From Phoronis ovalis (lineage: Eukaryota > Phoronida > Phoronidae), in assembly GCA_028565635.1 (NCBI GenBank), contig JAOXYB010043370.1, positions 1 through 12,644 of the forward strand: a stretch of 12,644 nucleotides of DNA. The letters are read 5' to 3'. Below the pieces are notes generated by a model. The model worked only from the letters and a program-made list of their open reading frames with translations, ran no database searches and was not told the DNA's origin. Position numbers and translations under genes: made by a program. Shown piece by piece: positions 1 through 8,464 of this stretch (its first letter is position 1; every line of letters begins with the position of its first letter).

Positions 1-338
1 ACCATGCATTTTCGTTAGAGGAGCTACAAAGGGGGTAAGCAGGAGGGTTCAATTGTTGCAAAGAGTACCTGTCACAAACCAGTATTTAGTACCGTATCCG
101 GTGTGAGCATAACTCGGAGAACTACTATATAATGATACACTGGAGGAAGTTATTGTATAGTCAGTACAATCAGTTACCTAAATAGTTCTTGAAGCCTAAG
201 AGATATACTGCTCTAGTAGTAATGTATTGTTATACAGATATTAGTATTTTTATATCTTTTGTACACTGTATTTAATAATACGTATCTATATGGAATATCC
301 TTTAAATTCCGAAAAAAACTATATTATATTATATTATT
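1..338. other. Gene-free AT-rich flank
   Basis: No open frame of useful length, RNA gene or dispersed repeat is visible here. The last 18 bases before the left terminal repeat (about 321-338) are a short ATATT-type pentamer repeat. AT-rich simple sequence like this is a common insertion target, but no target-site duplication can be matched to the other side. Confidence 0.6.
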
Positions 339-516
339 AGACTGGACTCAGTCTAAATAATGAAGTTTGTATCATTGAACATTTTTTTTACTAAAGTTGC
401 CTAAATTGATTTATGTTTTTTACTCAAATTGCCTAAAGTGATGATAAATTATACTTTTTCAAGTGTGTAACTTATATTTGGCCATATTTAAATGTTGATA
501 GTTTGATATCATTATT
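339..516 (+). repeat. Left copy of long inverted repeat T (candidate TIR)
   Basis: This 178-bp segment is the reverse complement, at roughly 85-90% identity by eye and with only a few 1-bp gaps, of 8615-8790. Similarity starts sharply at AGACTGGACTCAGTCT (right copy AGAATGGACTCAGTCT) and fades near 516. The outer tip is itself palindromic: AGACTG and CAGTCT pair around a 4-nt loop. Inside it are two adjacent subrepeats of about 32 bp with the core TTGCCTAAA-TGAT (389-420 and 421-450), a layout typical of transposase-binding sites. The ends read AG...CT. No matching target-site duplication is visible (ATTATT on the left, ATCCTG on the right). It is either a true TIR of an 8.45-kb element or one of two independent insertions of one repeat family in opposite orientation. 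Confidence 0.8.
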
Positions 517-517
517 C

Positions 518-679
518 CCCAAAACCCTAATTTTACATTTTTTTATTTTCAGTACTAATAATGATCAATTTATTGATAGTATTGTTGTAAATGACGAAAT
601 ATGAGTAAAATTATCAAAATTGTCAACTATCAGTATATTAAATCCTTATATAAATCCTTCCTTAGCCTGTGGACAGGCT
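518..679 (+). repeat. Left copy of direct repeat B
   Basis: This 162-bp segment is repeated in the same orientation at 9372-9533 with about 85-90% identity by eye. Shared landmarks in order are CCCAAAA-CCC-AATTTTA, CAGTACTAATAAT, CAATTTATTGATAGTA, AAATGACGAAATATGAG and CTTCCTTAGCCTGTGG. Within B, TTGATAGTA (near 572) and TCAACTATCAGTA (near 623) form an imperfect inverted repeat. It ends in the hairpin at 663-680. It directly follows T here, but the two are about 580 bp apart and oppositely oriented at the right side, so T and B are separable units. Confidence 0.8.
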
Positions 680-680
680 A
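663..680. repeat. Perfect 8-bp hairpin ending repeat B
   Basis: TAGCCTGT and ACAGGCTA pair perfectly around a GG loop. The B copy at 9518-9533 keeps 7 bp of the stem and the same loop. A GC-richer hairpin at one end of a dispersed AT-rich repeat resembles the 3' hairpin of Helitron-type elements. The CTRR terminus expected soon after is absent here and only weakly present (CTAA) after the right copy. Confidence 0.7.
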
Positions 681-1629
681 TTATATTATATAATAAATGC
701 AGCTTTAAATCACACTATCTACTGTATTTGAGTAAGAAGTACATACTACTATTTATTATAGTAAGAATAACGCTTAATATGGTATTTTATAAACTGTAAC
801 CTTCTCTTTCTTCAGTTCAGCTGTAAGCTCCGTGGTCTGCTTCAAGTAACGACTGAATGGTGATTAGCTAACACCGTGACAATGGATATAATACCTTGAT
901 TATGTGTTGAACACAAGAGGTCACCATAGTAAAACTGTCAGTAACAGGATATGGTATGTTTTTTGTAACCCTATGTTTGATACCTTACATGATTGTAGCA
1001 TTAGCAAGGGACACATTTTTAGAGACAATATTTGGCTGTGGTTATAATCACTCATTTTAACTCTGGCGAACTTAACTTAATTATTATCTGGATATACCTC
1101 AAAACATTCTGTAGGAGTTATGGTACAATACATTTAGAACTTACTATGGGATGCATGGCTGTACTGATAGTACTATTATTTAGACCTTGCTATAGGATAT
1201 TTGACTGTATTAATATTTTGTATTTCAATTGAAGAAATTAAACAACATGTAGATTCAAAAGAAGAACTGACCATTTACCTAATGAAATATGCATTCAGAA
1301 AAAGAAGTGTTCTATGATTTTATCAAGGGAGAATATCATGAAAATCTTTTTAAGGACTCCATACGGACATAATAATATTCATAGAAGATAAAGACCATAT
1401 TTCAAGAACAATGCAAGTTAATTTAGGTTTTCCAATCCACAAGGTATTGTAACTGCATGCTCTTATTACTTATACTAATTCATTTTAAAATTGAAAACGT
1501 CGACATTTTATTATTGTTTGTTAGCAATCTAGACACATATAACAGTAAACAAAAAATGTATTCTAATACATTACCATAAATATAATTTAGTCTTTAGAAA
1601 CTAGATTGGATGTCAATAATGAACGCTTT

Positions 1630-1648
1630 CGGTCTTTTTTCAAGACCG
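1630..1648. repeat. Short hairpin CGGTCTT/AAGACCG
   Basis: Seven perfect base pairs flank a 5-nt loop (TTTTC). It lies in a gene-free region and has no terminator or RNA-gene context. Function is unknown and it may be chance. Confidence 0.5.
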
Positions 1649-2654
1649 TTATCTATCCTTCTGATATGGTAGGAAGGGGACACATTGTCAGTTGACCTCA
1701 AAAGACTCCCCTAGTTCATACCCCATTTCCCAGTTTATGGCCGCCAATTCAGAAAGGATCACAGGTGCATACATTGATGACATTTTTTTTAAAGTCTTTC
1801 CTGACTACATAAATTAGCAATTCTTGAAAATTATAAATTGTTTACTGAAAACGTTATCATTGTCCATATATTAATATCTTAAATTCATAAAGGAAATTGC
1901 CCTAGAAATTGCGGTAACTAGATAGAATAATAGCACACAAAATTTCAATTTTCCGGTGCCGTTCATACAATATATAACTGAAATTATCATTTTTTTAAAA
2001 TAAGACTAAAAATTGCATGGCCTGATTCACACTAGTGGTTACTTTTATATAATAGGCAATACATCACTAAATTACTTTATAAAATCAACGACTTTTATAT
2101 TCATTTTATGATGTTTTTACCTTGTATTTGAATAGACTCAGAAACATAAATTTACATATAAATGTGTAATACCCTGTCCTTTACCCAGACCATTCGCATT
2201 AATTTTAAAGAGGTTTATACTATTGCTAAATACTTCTGACAGAAAGTTAGCTGCAACGACTTTCATTTCATTATTAAGGATGGACTTATAAGGGCTCTGT
2301 ATGTTTTCATTTTTTTTTCAAGCTGACATAAGTACATGATTAGATTCCCCATCCAAGTCAATAGAAAACGTGATAACGTTCATGTACATACAAAACAGAG
2401 TAACATTCCCCAAACTAATATCTCTTCATAATGTGAACATACAGCATTTCATACACCCTTAAGTGAGAAAGTAAAACGTGTTGACATTACAAAACACACA
2501 CAATTAGAATGACATATCTCACAACAACAAAAAAAACGTGTATTAATGTGCCCTTACTATTTTCATATGTATTGTCAACAAGGCCTCGTGCTATGGTGAA
2601 CTGAAGCTAAAACCTAGCAATATTTCTCAAATATGGTTACAGCTAGACACACAA

Positions 2655-2681
2655 ACCTCAGGTGTGACAACACCTTGAGGT
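2655..2681. repeat. Hairpin with 11-bp stem
   Basis: ACCTCAGGTGT (2655-2665) pairs with ACACCTTGAGGT (2670-2681) with one bulged base and a 4-nt loop (GACA). It is GC-rich against its AT-rich surroundings. No flanking gene or pol III signal was seen, so the role is unknown. It could be the core of a small foldback element. Confidence 0.6.
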
Positions 2682-2973
2682 CAAAATTTCTCCAAAATGA
2701 TGGTATTAGGTTTCAAGTTATTTTGACGTCCTAAAACTATCAAACTACATTTTTTTTGCTTTTCAATATAAATACTTTAATGAACAGAATGATGCATTTC
2801 AATTAAATAAAGGCAATCTTACAAAATAAATAACTCATTTATTTATACTTCATATTTAATCCTTAAACTTTTTAAACTGTCATGTTCTTCCATACTACAA
2901 AGACGGTGCGTTATCTCAAGAAGTGTACATGGTATCTACTAATACAGTCAGTAAATATATAATACAGTAAATA

Positions 2974-3200
2974 CAGCGTTTTTCTAAGAAATCCGTCTGC
3001 TTTTCGAAGAAATGTGCATTATTCCCGTTAAATGTAGCTTAATTAAATCAACGTTTTTCTAAGAAATCCATGTGCTTTTCAAAGATTATATTGAGAAAAT
3101 TCATTATATATATAGTTATCAACTACTTTATTTCTCAGAAATCCGTCTGTGTTTTGCAGAAATGAGAATCTTGCACTGTCATTCCAGTTATCTGATACTA
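2974..3200 (+). repeat. Tandem repeat, three diverged units of 75 bp
   Basis: The core AAGAAATCC / CAGAAATCC occurs at 2986, 3061 and 3136, exactly 75 bp apart both times. Around it are TTTTTCTAAGAAATCC, then GTCTGC or ATGTGC, then TTTTC-AAGA or TTTTGCAGA. The first two units are close (CAGCGTTTTTCT and CAACGTTTTTCT). The third is more diverged. Because 75 is a multiple of three, one frame reads a similar peptide in each unit (EIRLLFEEM, EIHVLFKDY, EIRLCFAEM). Stop codons interrupt that frame between units one and two, so a coding repeat is possible but not supported. The 80-codon frame at 3072-3314 overlaps units two and three. Confidence 0.75.
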
Positions 3201-4155
3201 TCATTTAACGTGTCTTTCTGTAAACCGCAGCAAAACATCGAACACCTCAGCTCTGTGCCAAACTCCTGTTTAGACTCAAGATCTGGCATGGAAAAACATT
3301 TTATACCTTATTAACGAAACATGTTACTAGCTCAATTTTGTTAGACGGGATATATGTGGTTGTTATGACCTGCGCGTAAAACAAAATATAATATATTATA
3401 AAGTATCCGGGACTGAGTTGCTTATGAAAAGTACAAAATGCTGGTATTAATCATTATTTGGGAAGTGAACTGTTCTCGGGATCTTGCCCCACTTTATTGA
3501 AAAAAACAAACGCATGTACATATGCCATGTGCTGGAAGTGTATCATTCAGAAGTACTGCCCTTCAGTATGGTTTCAGCAAGTAAGTCTCATCGCTAAATG
3601 TTTATCTTGGAAAGCAAAAACAAAGTAATAAATAATGTTTAAATCAAATTTTTTGCATTTGAGAGTTTAAGACGTGCTGCATGGTGAATCATAATGCCGG
3701 CAAAAGCCGACAAATGATCAAAATGCTGATAAAACGCCGATACAACAAAAATTGTCACGGCATTGTCACCATAACAATACTATTCCAATACACTTCTTAT
3801 GCTTACGCCAAATTTATTCCAATTTGCGAAGTAACCTAATATATAAGATAAAACTGTGATGTGTCCTGAATTCATAAATCTAGACAGCAATAAAGACAAA
3901 TTAAAATTTTTATTGTCAAATGGTAAGATATGTAAACATGTATCGACCTTTGTATATATATAGTGCGTTTATGTTAAGAAGAGACATATTGTATAACAAA
4001 TATGGTACATTGTATATATTCTTTTTTCTGTTGTGTTCTGTTGTTTTGCCACTTTTTTTTGTTAAGTATTATTTTTCTAAAACAGTGACTTATAAGTCCA
4101 GTACTTGTTAATTCATAATATATTTTATGCAAATTTAAAAACTACATGTCACTTT
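3201..4155. other. Gene-free AT-rich stretch
   Basis: No recognisable gene. Around 3693-3764 a two-copy repeat of about 30 bp is seen (ATGCCGGCAAAA-GCCGA then ATGCTGATAAAACGCCGA), flanked by the 7-bp inverted pair AATGCCG (3693-3699) and CGGCATT (3758-3764). A 63-codon, hydrophobic, T-rich frame at 3920-4111 carries no known motif and probably reflects low-complexity sequence. Confidence 0.5.
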
Positions 4156-4186
4156 AATAAATGATTTTTGACTTGACTTGACTTGA
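4156..4186 (+). mobile_element. Possible 3' tail of an old LINE-like retroelement
   Basis: A polyadenylation-like AATAAA (4156-4161) is followed within 7 bases by the pentamer repeat (TTGAC)3 TTGA (4168-4186). A poly(A) signal followed by a short tandem tail is typical of the 3' ends of CR1/L2/RTE-like non-LTR retrotransposons. The T-rich sequence upstream (about 3890-4150) could be the 3' untranslated part. No reverse transcriptase or endonuclease motif is visible, so the body is missing or unrecognisable. The pentamer array could instead be an ordinary microsatellite. Confidence 0.35.
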
Positions 4187-4518
4187 GTACCCTTGTGTAT
4201 AAGAGTATTTTCTTATTTAAAAACACACTCTTTTTTAAATATTCAGGCGGGAAAACCAGAGAAGTAAATACAACTAGGTTTTCATTAATAAGTACACTAA
4301 TTATGATTGTATGATGAAATGCTGAGAAGGTTTAATAATACTTATCTATTAAACAGCTAGAACTGCCTTTGTGGTGTAACAGCACAATCATGCGAGGGCG
4401 AAATTCCTGCTGCAGGGCAACTTTTGCAATGTGATTTAAATTTGAATTTCATACAAACTTTCTTCAAAATTATATCTTTTGCTTTCAATGATTAGCTTAT
4501 GACCCTGTTTATTTTTGA

Positions 4519-4703
4519 GGACAGTGATTTCTTTGAAATAAAATTCCTTTTCAGGGTTATTTTGTACTATGATCATGCAGCACCTATATTGTTGTTGAAA
4601 TGATGTAACCGGGACAGTGATTTCTTCGAAATAAATTCCCTTTTAGGGAAATTTTGGAATTATCATGCGGAACCTTTTTTTTTGTTGAATGATGTCACCG
4701 GGA
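4519..4703 (+). repeat. Tandem duplication, two units of about 93 bp
   Basis: GGACAGTGATTTCTT starts both units, at 4519 and 4612, 93 bp apart. Shared landmarks in order are GACAGTGATTTCTT-GAAATAAA, TTCC-TTT-AGGG, ATCATGC, CACCT or AACCT, TTGTTGAA, and ATGATGT-ACCGGGA. Identity by eye is around 80%. Both units contain AATAAA/AATAAAA. No coding frame is shared. It looks like a two-unit minisatellite or local duplication. Confidence 0.75.
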
Positions 4704-5168
4704 GCCAAAACTTGTCCTAACTTGCCCGTGTAAATATATAAGCAGGATTTTTTTCAAGGGGCGTTACGGTAGAGGTACTATTATCGTTTACAGCAGTGCT
4801 GCGGACGCTTACTTTTTTTGGTAAGTGATAAAAATCAGCATTATAATTAGTCAAGAGCTGGGATTATTATAAAGCTATAGCTATATTTGTAGTTTAATAG
4901 TTATGCAGTTATATAGTTATACTTTCAATATATATTTATAGTTAAAGTCCAAGATGAGAGCTATGACCCTTTTTTAGATTTCAAAAATATGCCCAAAGTA
5001 GAGTTTTACCTTAACCCGTTGAAGACATTTTTACTAGTATACTGGTATGAATGTAGAACTAACGTTTGATTAACTTTGTTATATCGTTCTGTTTTTATGA
5101 TGACACGCTGACTGTCAGTCAGAACCTCACTCGGAAGTCAAAACTAAAACGTACATTTGTGACATATC
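4704..5168. other. Intergenic stretch upstream of the protease relic
   Basis: No gene is seen. It includes AT-rich repeats of the type TATAGTTAT (4870-4945) and a 15-nt palindrome at 5108-5122 about 46 bases before the first ATG of the relic. No convincing promoter element can be named. Confidence 0.45.
5108..5122. promoter_or_regulatory. 15-nt palindrome CTGACTG-T-CAGTCAG
   Basis: Seven perfect base pairs surround a single central T. It sits about 46 nt upstream of the ATG at 5169 that opens the relic. It partly resembles the palindromic tip of repeat T (AGACTG/CAGTCT). A protein-binding site is one guess; chance is another. Confidence 0.3.
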
Positions 5169-5552
5169 ATGCACAAGAATCTTGATAGAATTCTAAAAAG
5201 CAGTGCTTATAAACCAAGCGATAACTTATACCAGTACGATACATTATTATGTAAGAACAAAGAAACGAAAATAGCACCGACCAATATACTAAAAGATAAT
5301 AAATTGTTAAGTATGGAATCAGTTATTAATGGATTGTCTTTAAAAAGTAAAATTTTAGTCAGTAAGATGAATGTTAAGAATAATAAAAGTAAAATATTAA
5401 AGTTAGATTCTTTTATAATAATGTTGAAGAATTACATATTTCTGTATCAGAAACAGATCCAGTATATTATAGTTTTGTTACCTCTTACTGTTTCCTTACA
5501 AAGGAAGTTATGTTTTCAATTAAATATTAAGCATGTGATTAATAATGAATAA
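5169..5552 (+). pseudogene. Relic leader: Lys/Asn-rich region and pre-OTU motif
   Basis: This 127-codon frame starts at the first ATG after an AT-rich spacer. It is dominated by Lys, Asn, Ile and Leu, and no domain is recognised in about residues 1-95. The last 25 residues (LLPLTVSLQRKLCFQLN and following) match FLPLSTLLQKKLCAQLN at 6756-6803, just ahead of the second OTU copy. This 'F-PL-----Q--LC--LN' segment is commonly found upstream of the OTU domain in transposon-borne proteins (known from memory). A second forward frame just before it (about 5424-5470) also looks related to the linker at 6690-6755, so a frameshift near 5470 is likely. The frame stops at 5550-5552 and the sequence continues in another frame as the OTU domain. 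Confidence 0.55.
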
Positions 5553-5980
5553 TTATGCAGACATATATGATGTAAAAGGTACGGTATACATTCCAAATAA
5601 GACAAAAACTATTATTTCGGATGGCAATTGTTTTTTTTTAGGGCCATATCATATTCTATTAGTAATAGTGAAAAGTTTCATTTAAATATAAGATTAGCTG
5701 TTGTTAAATATATGAAAAATGTATATATTAGAAATTTAATATAGCTGCATTTTAGAAATAGTAATCAGACAGTTGACGAATATGTTAAAGAGATGGCTGT
5801 GTGGACAACGGAAGTTGAAATATTAACAGGTGCACATATGTTAAAAACAGATATACATATATATGGCGCTTCATGGCAAAGATTTTCTGCAAAACAGTTA
5901 CATTCAAAAAGTAATATTTATGATAGATGTATTTATTTAAAGCATTGTAATGGTAACATTATGAAAATGTTATTACTGTT
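5551..5980 (+). pseudogene. OTU-like cysteine protease domain, copy 1 (broken)
   Basis: OTU domains are cysteine deubiquitinase-like proteases. The signature DGNC is present, with the catalytic Cys codon at 5629-5631. The following RAISYSISNSEK resembles the usual R-A-(L/I)-S segment. Then come a helix with IRLAVVKYM, TVDEYV, and WTTEVEILTGAHML-TDIHIY, matching the W---VEI-A-A-----I-V-- core. The probable catalytic His is in HYE (His codon 5957-5959). Damage: a frame change in the nine-T run right after the Cys codon (5631-5639), a stop at 5742-5744, and a 1-nt loss near 5955 just before HYE. Length and motif order fit a complete domain of about 120-140 residues. The OTU assignment is confident; the parent protein is inferred to be a transposon product. 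Confidence 0.85.
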
Positions 5981-6505
5981 AATCAAATAGAAGATGGCAT
6001 TATATCTGTTGTCCAAGGTTTATTTCATCAAGGTGACTCTAATTTTTTGTCTGTTGTTGGACAACAATGTGTTACAAATTGTTTAATATGTATTTTGTAT
6101 AGTAAAATAAAATCAGTTTCAAGTTGGACACAAATGGATTTAGACAACATTTTTTATCAGGGAGAAGAATTATATGGTTATTTACAATTAAGTTCTAAAG
6201 TAAATCATAATCTTACATTAATTAATGAACTTCCTACAGAAATAGAAGTTTTTGATACATATTTTAGATCTGCGAATGTTATTGTGGTTTAGTAAAGAGT
6301 AATAAAGGAGTAGATTATATTTTGCCAAGTTTTATGTGCAGTATCGAAAACATATTTAAAAATAATGATGCATGTTTTGTTTGTTTCGAATCGAATACAT
6401 AAATTTGCAATTATAAAATATGATACAAGTAATAATTATTACATTTTTAATTCACATGCCAGGAACATAAGTGGACTATTGGATGAAAAGGGTAAAGTGT
6501 TTTAA
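5981..6505 (+). pseudogene. Papain-like cysteine protease-like domain after OTU (broken)
   Basis: The frame runs on from the OTU domain without a gap. It shows QGDSNF, then GQQCVTNC with the likely nucleophile Cys at 6068-6070, then SWTQMDLDNIFYQGEELYGYL, which is the conserved 'W---DLD-IL--GD-LY' block. A later FNSHAR (about 6446-6463) matches the FDSHSR block that holds the second catalytic residues; the usual Asp is Asn here while His is kept. I recognise this layout from OTU-containing transposon proteins. Its resemblance to the herpesvirus tegument protease family (C76) is remembered, not tested, and implies no viral origin. Damage: frame changes near 6284, 6397 and 6501. Confidence 0.65.
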
Positions 6506-6743
6506 TTCGGTTAAAAAATGTAAATAGTGTTTATAGCTATTGTTTACGACTTTTAGATTCTTTGAATATTGGATTAGGATCACAATTTGTAATAACTGGG
6601 TTTAATTTAATAGAATTTAGTTCTTTGAATTTAAAACGTTGTAATACAGTTAGTACAAATTAGTCTTCAGTTTTTATGCTCATAATAACAGAAATCTGCA
6701 TGTTGATGAAGAGTTATTAACATGTGAATTAGAAAGAAAATAG
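6502..6743 (+). pseudogene. Relic C-terminal part of protease-like domain and linker
   Basis: In frame 1 from 6502 the reading continues as a helical Leu/Ser-rich stretch (YCLRLLDSLN) followed by SQFVITGFN. This fits the tail that follows the FDSHSR block in the same family (a helix, then an E/QF-V--- strand). A stop lies at 6661-6663, a frame change at about 6670-6678, and another stop at 6741-6743. The part from 6684 (NNRNLHVDEELL) is low-complexity linker leading to the second OTU module. Nothing else is recognised. Confidence 0.5.
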
Positions 6744-7108
6744 GAATCTTATAGTTTTTTACCTCTTAGTACTTTATTACAAAAAAAACTGTGTGCACAA
6801 TTAAATGTTAATTATGTTATTTCGAAAGAATATTATACTAATGCTATGTCTTACTTATGTAATACTAATTATGTTCCAGGAAAGACTAAATCTGTTATTT
6901 CTGATGGGAATTGGTTTCTTTAGAGCTATTTCGTATTCTATTAGTAACTGCGAAGGGTATTAATAAGACAAGCTGTTATTAGTAATATGCAAGATGTAAG
7001 TGTAATTTAATACAACAACATTTTAGAAATTGTGACCAAACTGTTGATGATTATCTTGCCGAAAGTTGTATGGGTAATGATAATGTTTGGACTGTGGAGT
7101 TTGCATAA
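6744..7108 (+). pseudogene. OTU-like cysteine protease domain, copy 2 (broken, truncated)
   Basis: This is a second, diverged copy of the module at about 5460-5815, offset by about 1,283 bp. It starts with FLPLSTLLQKKLCAQLN, then PGKTKSVISDGN. The catalytic-Cys codon position (6912-6914) reads Trp because of an apparent extra G, which also shifts the frame. AISYSISNCEG follows, then IRQAVISNM, then TVDDYLAES and VWTVEF. Further frame changes occur near 6961 and 7003. Similarity ends at 7105, in the middle of the VEI strand, and a stop follows at 7106-7108. The second half, including the His motif, is missing. The truncation point sits at the edge of the foldback at 7111-7219, so an insertion or deletion there probably removed it. 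Confidence 0.75.
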
Positions 7109-7110
7109 AA

Positions 7111-7219
7111 ATAGATTGCTACTCAAATATTTTAAAATTTTAATTGCAATCTATATTTCAAAGAATTTGGATTGGGTTTCCTACCGTAAGCTAAAATATT
7201 GGATTGGGTAGCAAATCCC
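7111..7219. repeat. Small AT-rich foldback at the relic's 3' edge
   Basis: ATAGATTGC (7111-7119) and GCAATCTAT (7146-7154) are a perfect 9-bp inverted pair around a palindromic AT core (ATTTTAAAAT). A wider inverted pair joins TTGCTACTCAA-ATATTTTA (7116-7134) to TAAAATATTGGATTGGGTAG (7192-7211), with a 3-nt gap. TTGGATTGGGT also occurs twice directly, at 7167 and 7199. Together they look like a miniature foldback element or its remnants. No clear target-site duplication is seen. Confidence 0.5.
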
Positions 7220-8464
7220 TATATTCCAAAAAAACTTGAGTGCTCTCTTCCCATTGCTGAACTTGATTGAAACATTATATTGAATTAAAATATGTTGTTC
7301 AGCCATATTTCATTTTTACAATTTAGTCTGTTTGCATACTGTTAATATATGCAGAAAGATTTAGGGCATGAAATTCTGAATTTATAATAACATGTAACCG
7401 CGACCTAGTTAATATATGTTCCTTGGTAAGCAGCCTGAGTTGATCTAAGAGTTGCAATTTAATATTTTAATTGTATAAAACAGATGTATAGGTTCAGAAG
7501 ATTGTGCATGTGAACAAACTGCCTTTCTAGTGTATCATCAGGCAGTTTTACTTTATATTCATATTAACTGAATTTTGACATCACTGAGTGAATTGTTAGC
7601 CTGAGCTCAGTATATACAAAATAAGACTGTGTTGGAATTATTGATTTCCTGGTCTAGAGTTATTAGCAACATCCCAGGCAGAACATACAGGTCATTTGTA
7701 AACTTTGAAGGGATATGACTACATTTAAAACTTTGGTTAGTTCCCGGTTAAAACATTTTTGACAGAAAACATTATTATACGATTAATTAAACCTATCAAA
7801 GTGTCACTATATTGGTATAACTATTCCACAGATACAACATTTTAGTAGTCATTGCTTCTTGAAGTAGGTGCATCTTAAAAGAATAATTTCTATGTGTTCC
7901 ATATGCTATTAATCTACAATGAACATAACAGTGATACCTGTTATTCTTTCACCAACATTTGAATGAATGTTTCATATTAATGGTCATGTAAGTTTGCCTG
8001 TAATTTATTATTATCTTCATTTGCTTTCATGTTTCACATCGTAAGTTTCAAAGGCTTAAATTTACAATTTTTTTTTAATCTATCTATATAATTATGTTTT
8101 TGACAGTAAATATATATATATACAACATTATAAACTATTCTTACCGTGTATTTTGTTTTATTTTTATTTGTGGTTAAATGAATATGGATTCATTTCATAA
8201 AGCATGAGCTTGTGTATGTGTACTGATAAAATGTAAAATCAAATGAATGGTACTTAAAAAGTGTACATTTGCCTTTTTAAAAAGGTTTACATATAAAAAT
8301 GTGTTAATTTATGTTTACTAAATTACATGTGATATATTTTAAATCTTCAACAGTTTACATTTTAGGATGACATCAATTTATCAGTTTATTTTCTAAGAAT
8401 AATGTTCAAGCCATTGAATTCTTATGACATGGTAGTTAGAGGGTAAAACATGTTTACAACTGAT
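7220..8464. other. Gene-free AT-rich stretch
   Basis: No coding frame or RNA gene can be supported. The only simple repeat of note is a short (AT)n run at 8110-8122. The rest is very AT-rich with many stops in all frames. Confidence 0.55.

Larger units (their letters stand above)
683..2973. other. Gene-free AT-rich stretch with small hairpins
   Basis: No credible gene was found. A 66-codon open frame at 1032-1232 has no recognisable motif and is judged chance. Small hairpins occur at 859-875 (GGTG, TTAG / CTAA, CACC with one bulged A), 1630-1648 and 2655-2681. Homopolymer runs of A and T are frequent. The rest shows nothing that can be named. Confidence 0.5.

Noticed and set aside
1032-1232. 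66-codon plus-strand open frame
   Set aside because: No motif, no homologue recognised, and length within chance for AT-rich DNA scanned in six frames.
3072-3314. 80-codon plus-strand open frame
   Set aside because: It begins inside the 75-bp tandem repeat and its first half is explained by that repeat. No domain recognised.
3920-4111. 63-codon hydrophobic frame that could look like a membrane peptide
   Set aside because: The hydrophobic residues come from T-rich low-complexity sequence (TTT/ATA codons). Probably a 3' untranslated or non-coding stretch.
5551-6505. Viral origin for the second protease-like domain because of its remembered similarity to a herpesvirus protease family
   Set aside because: The same layout next to OTU is known from eukaryotic transposons, and nothing else viral is present.
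5551-7108. Programmed frameshifting or RNA editing as an explanation of the frame changes
   Set aside because: There are about a dozen scattered frameshifts plus stops, with loss of a catalytic codon. Decay of a pseudogene is simpler.
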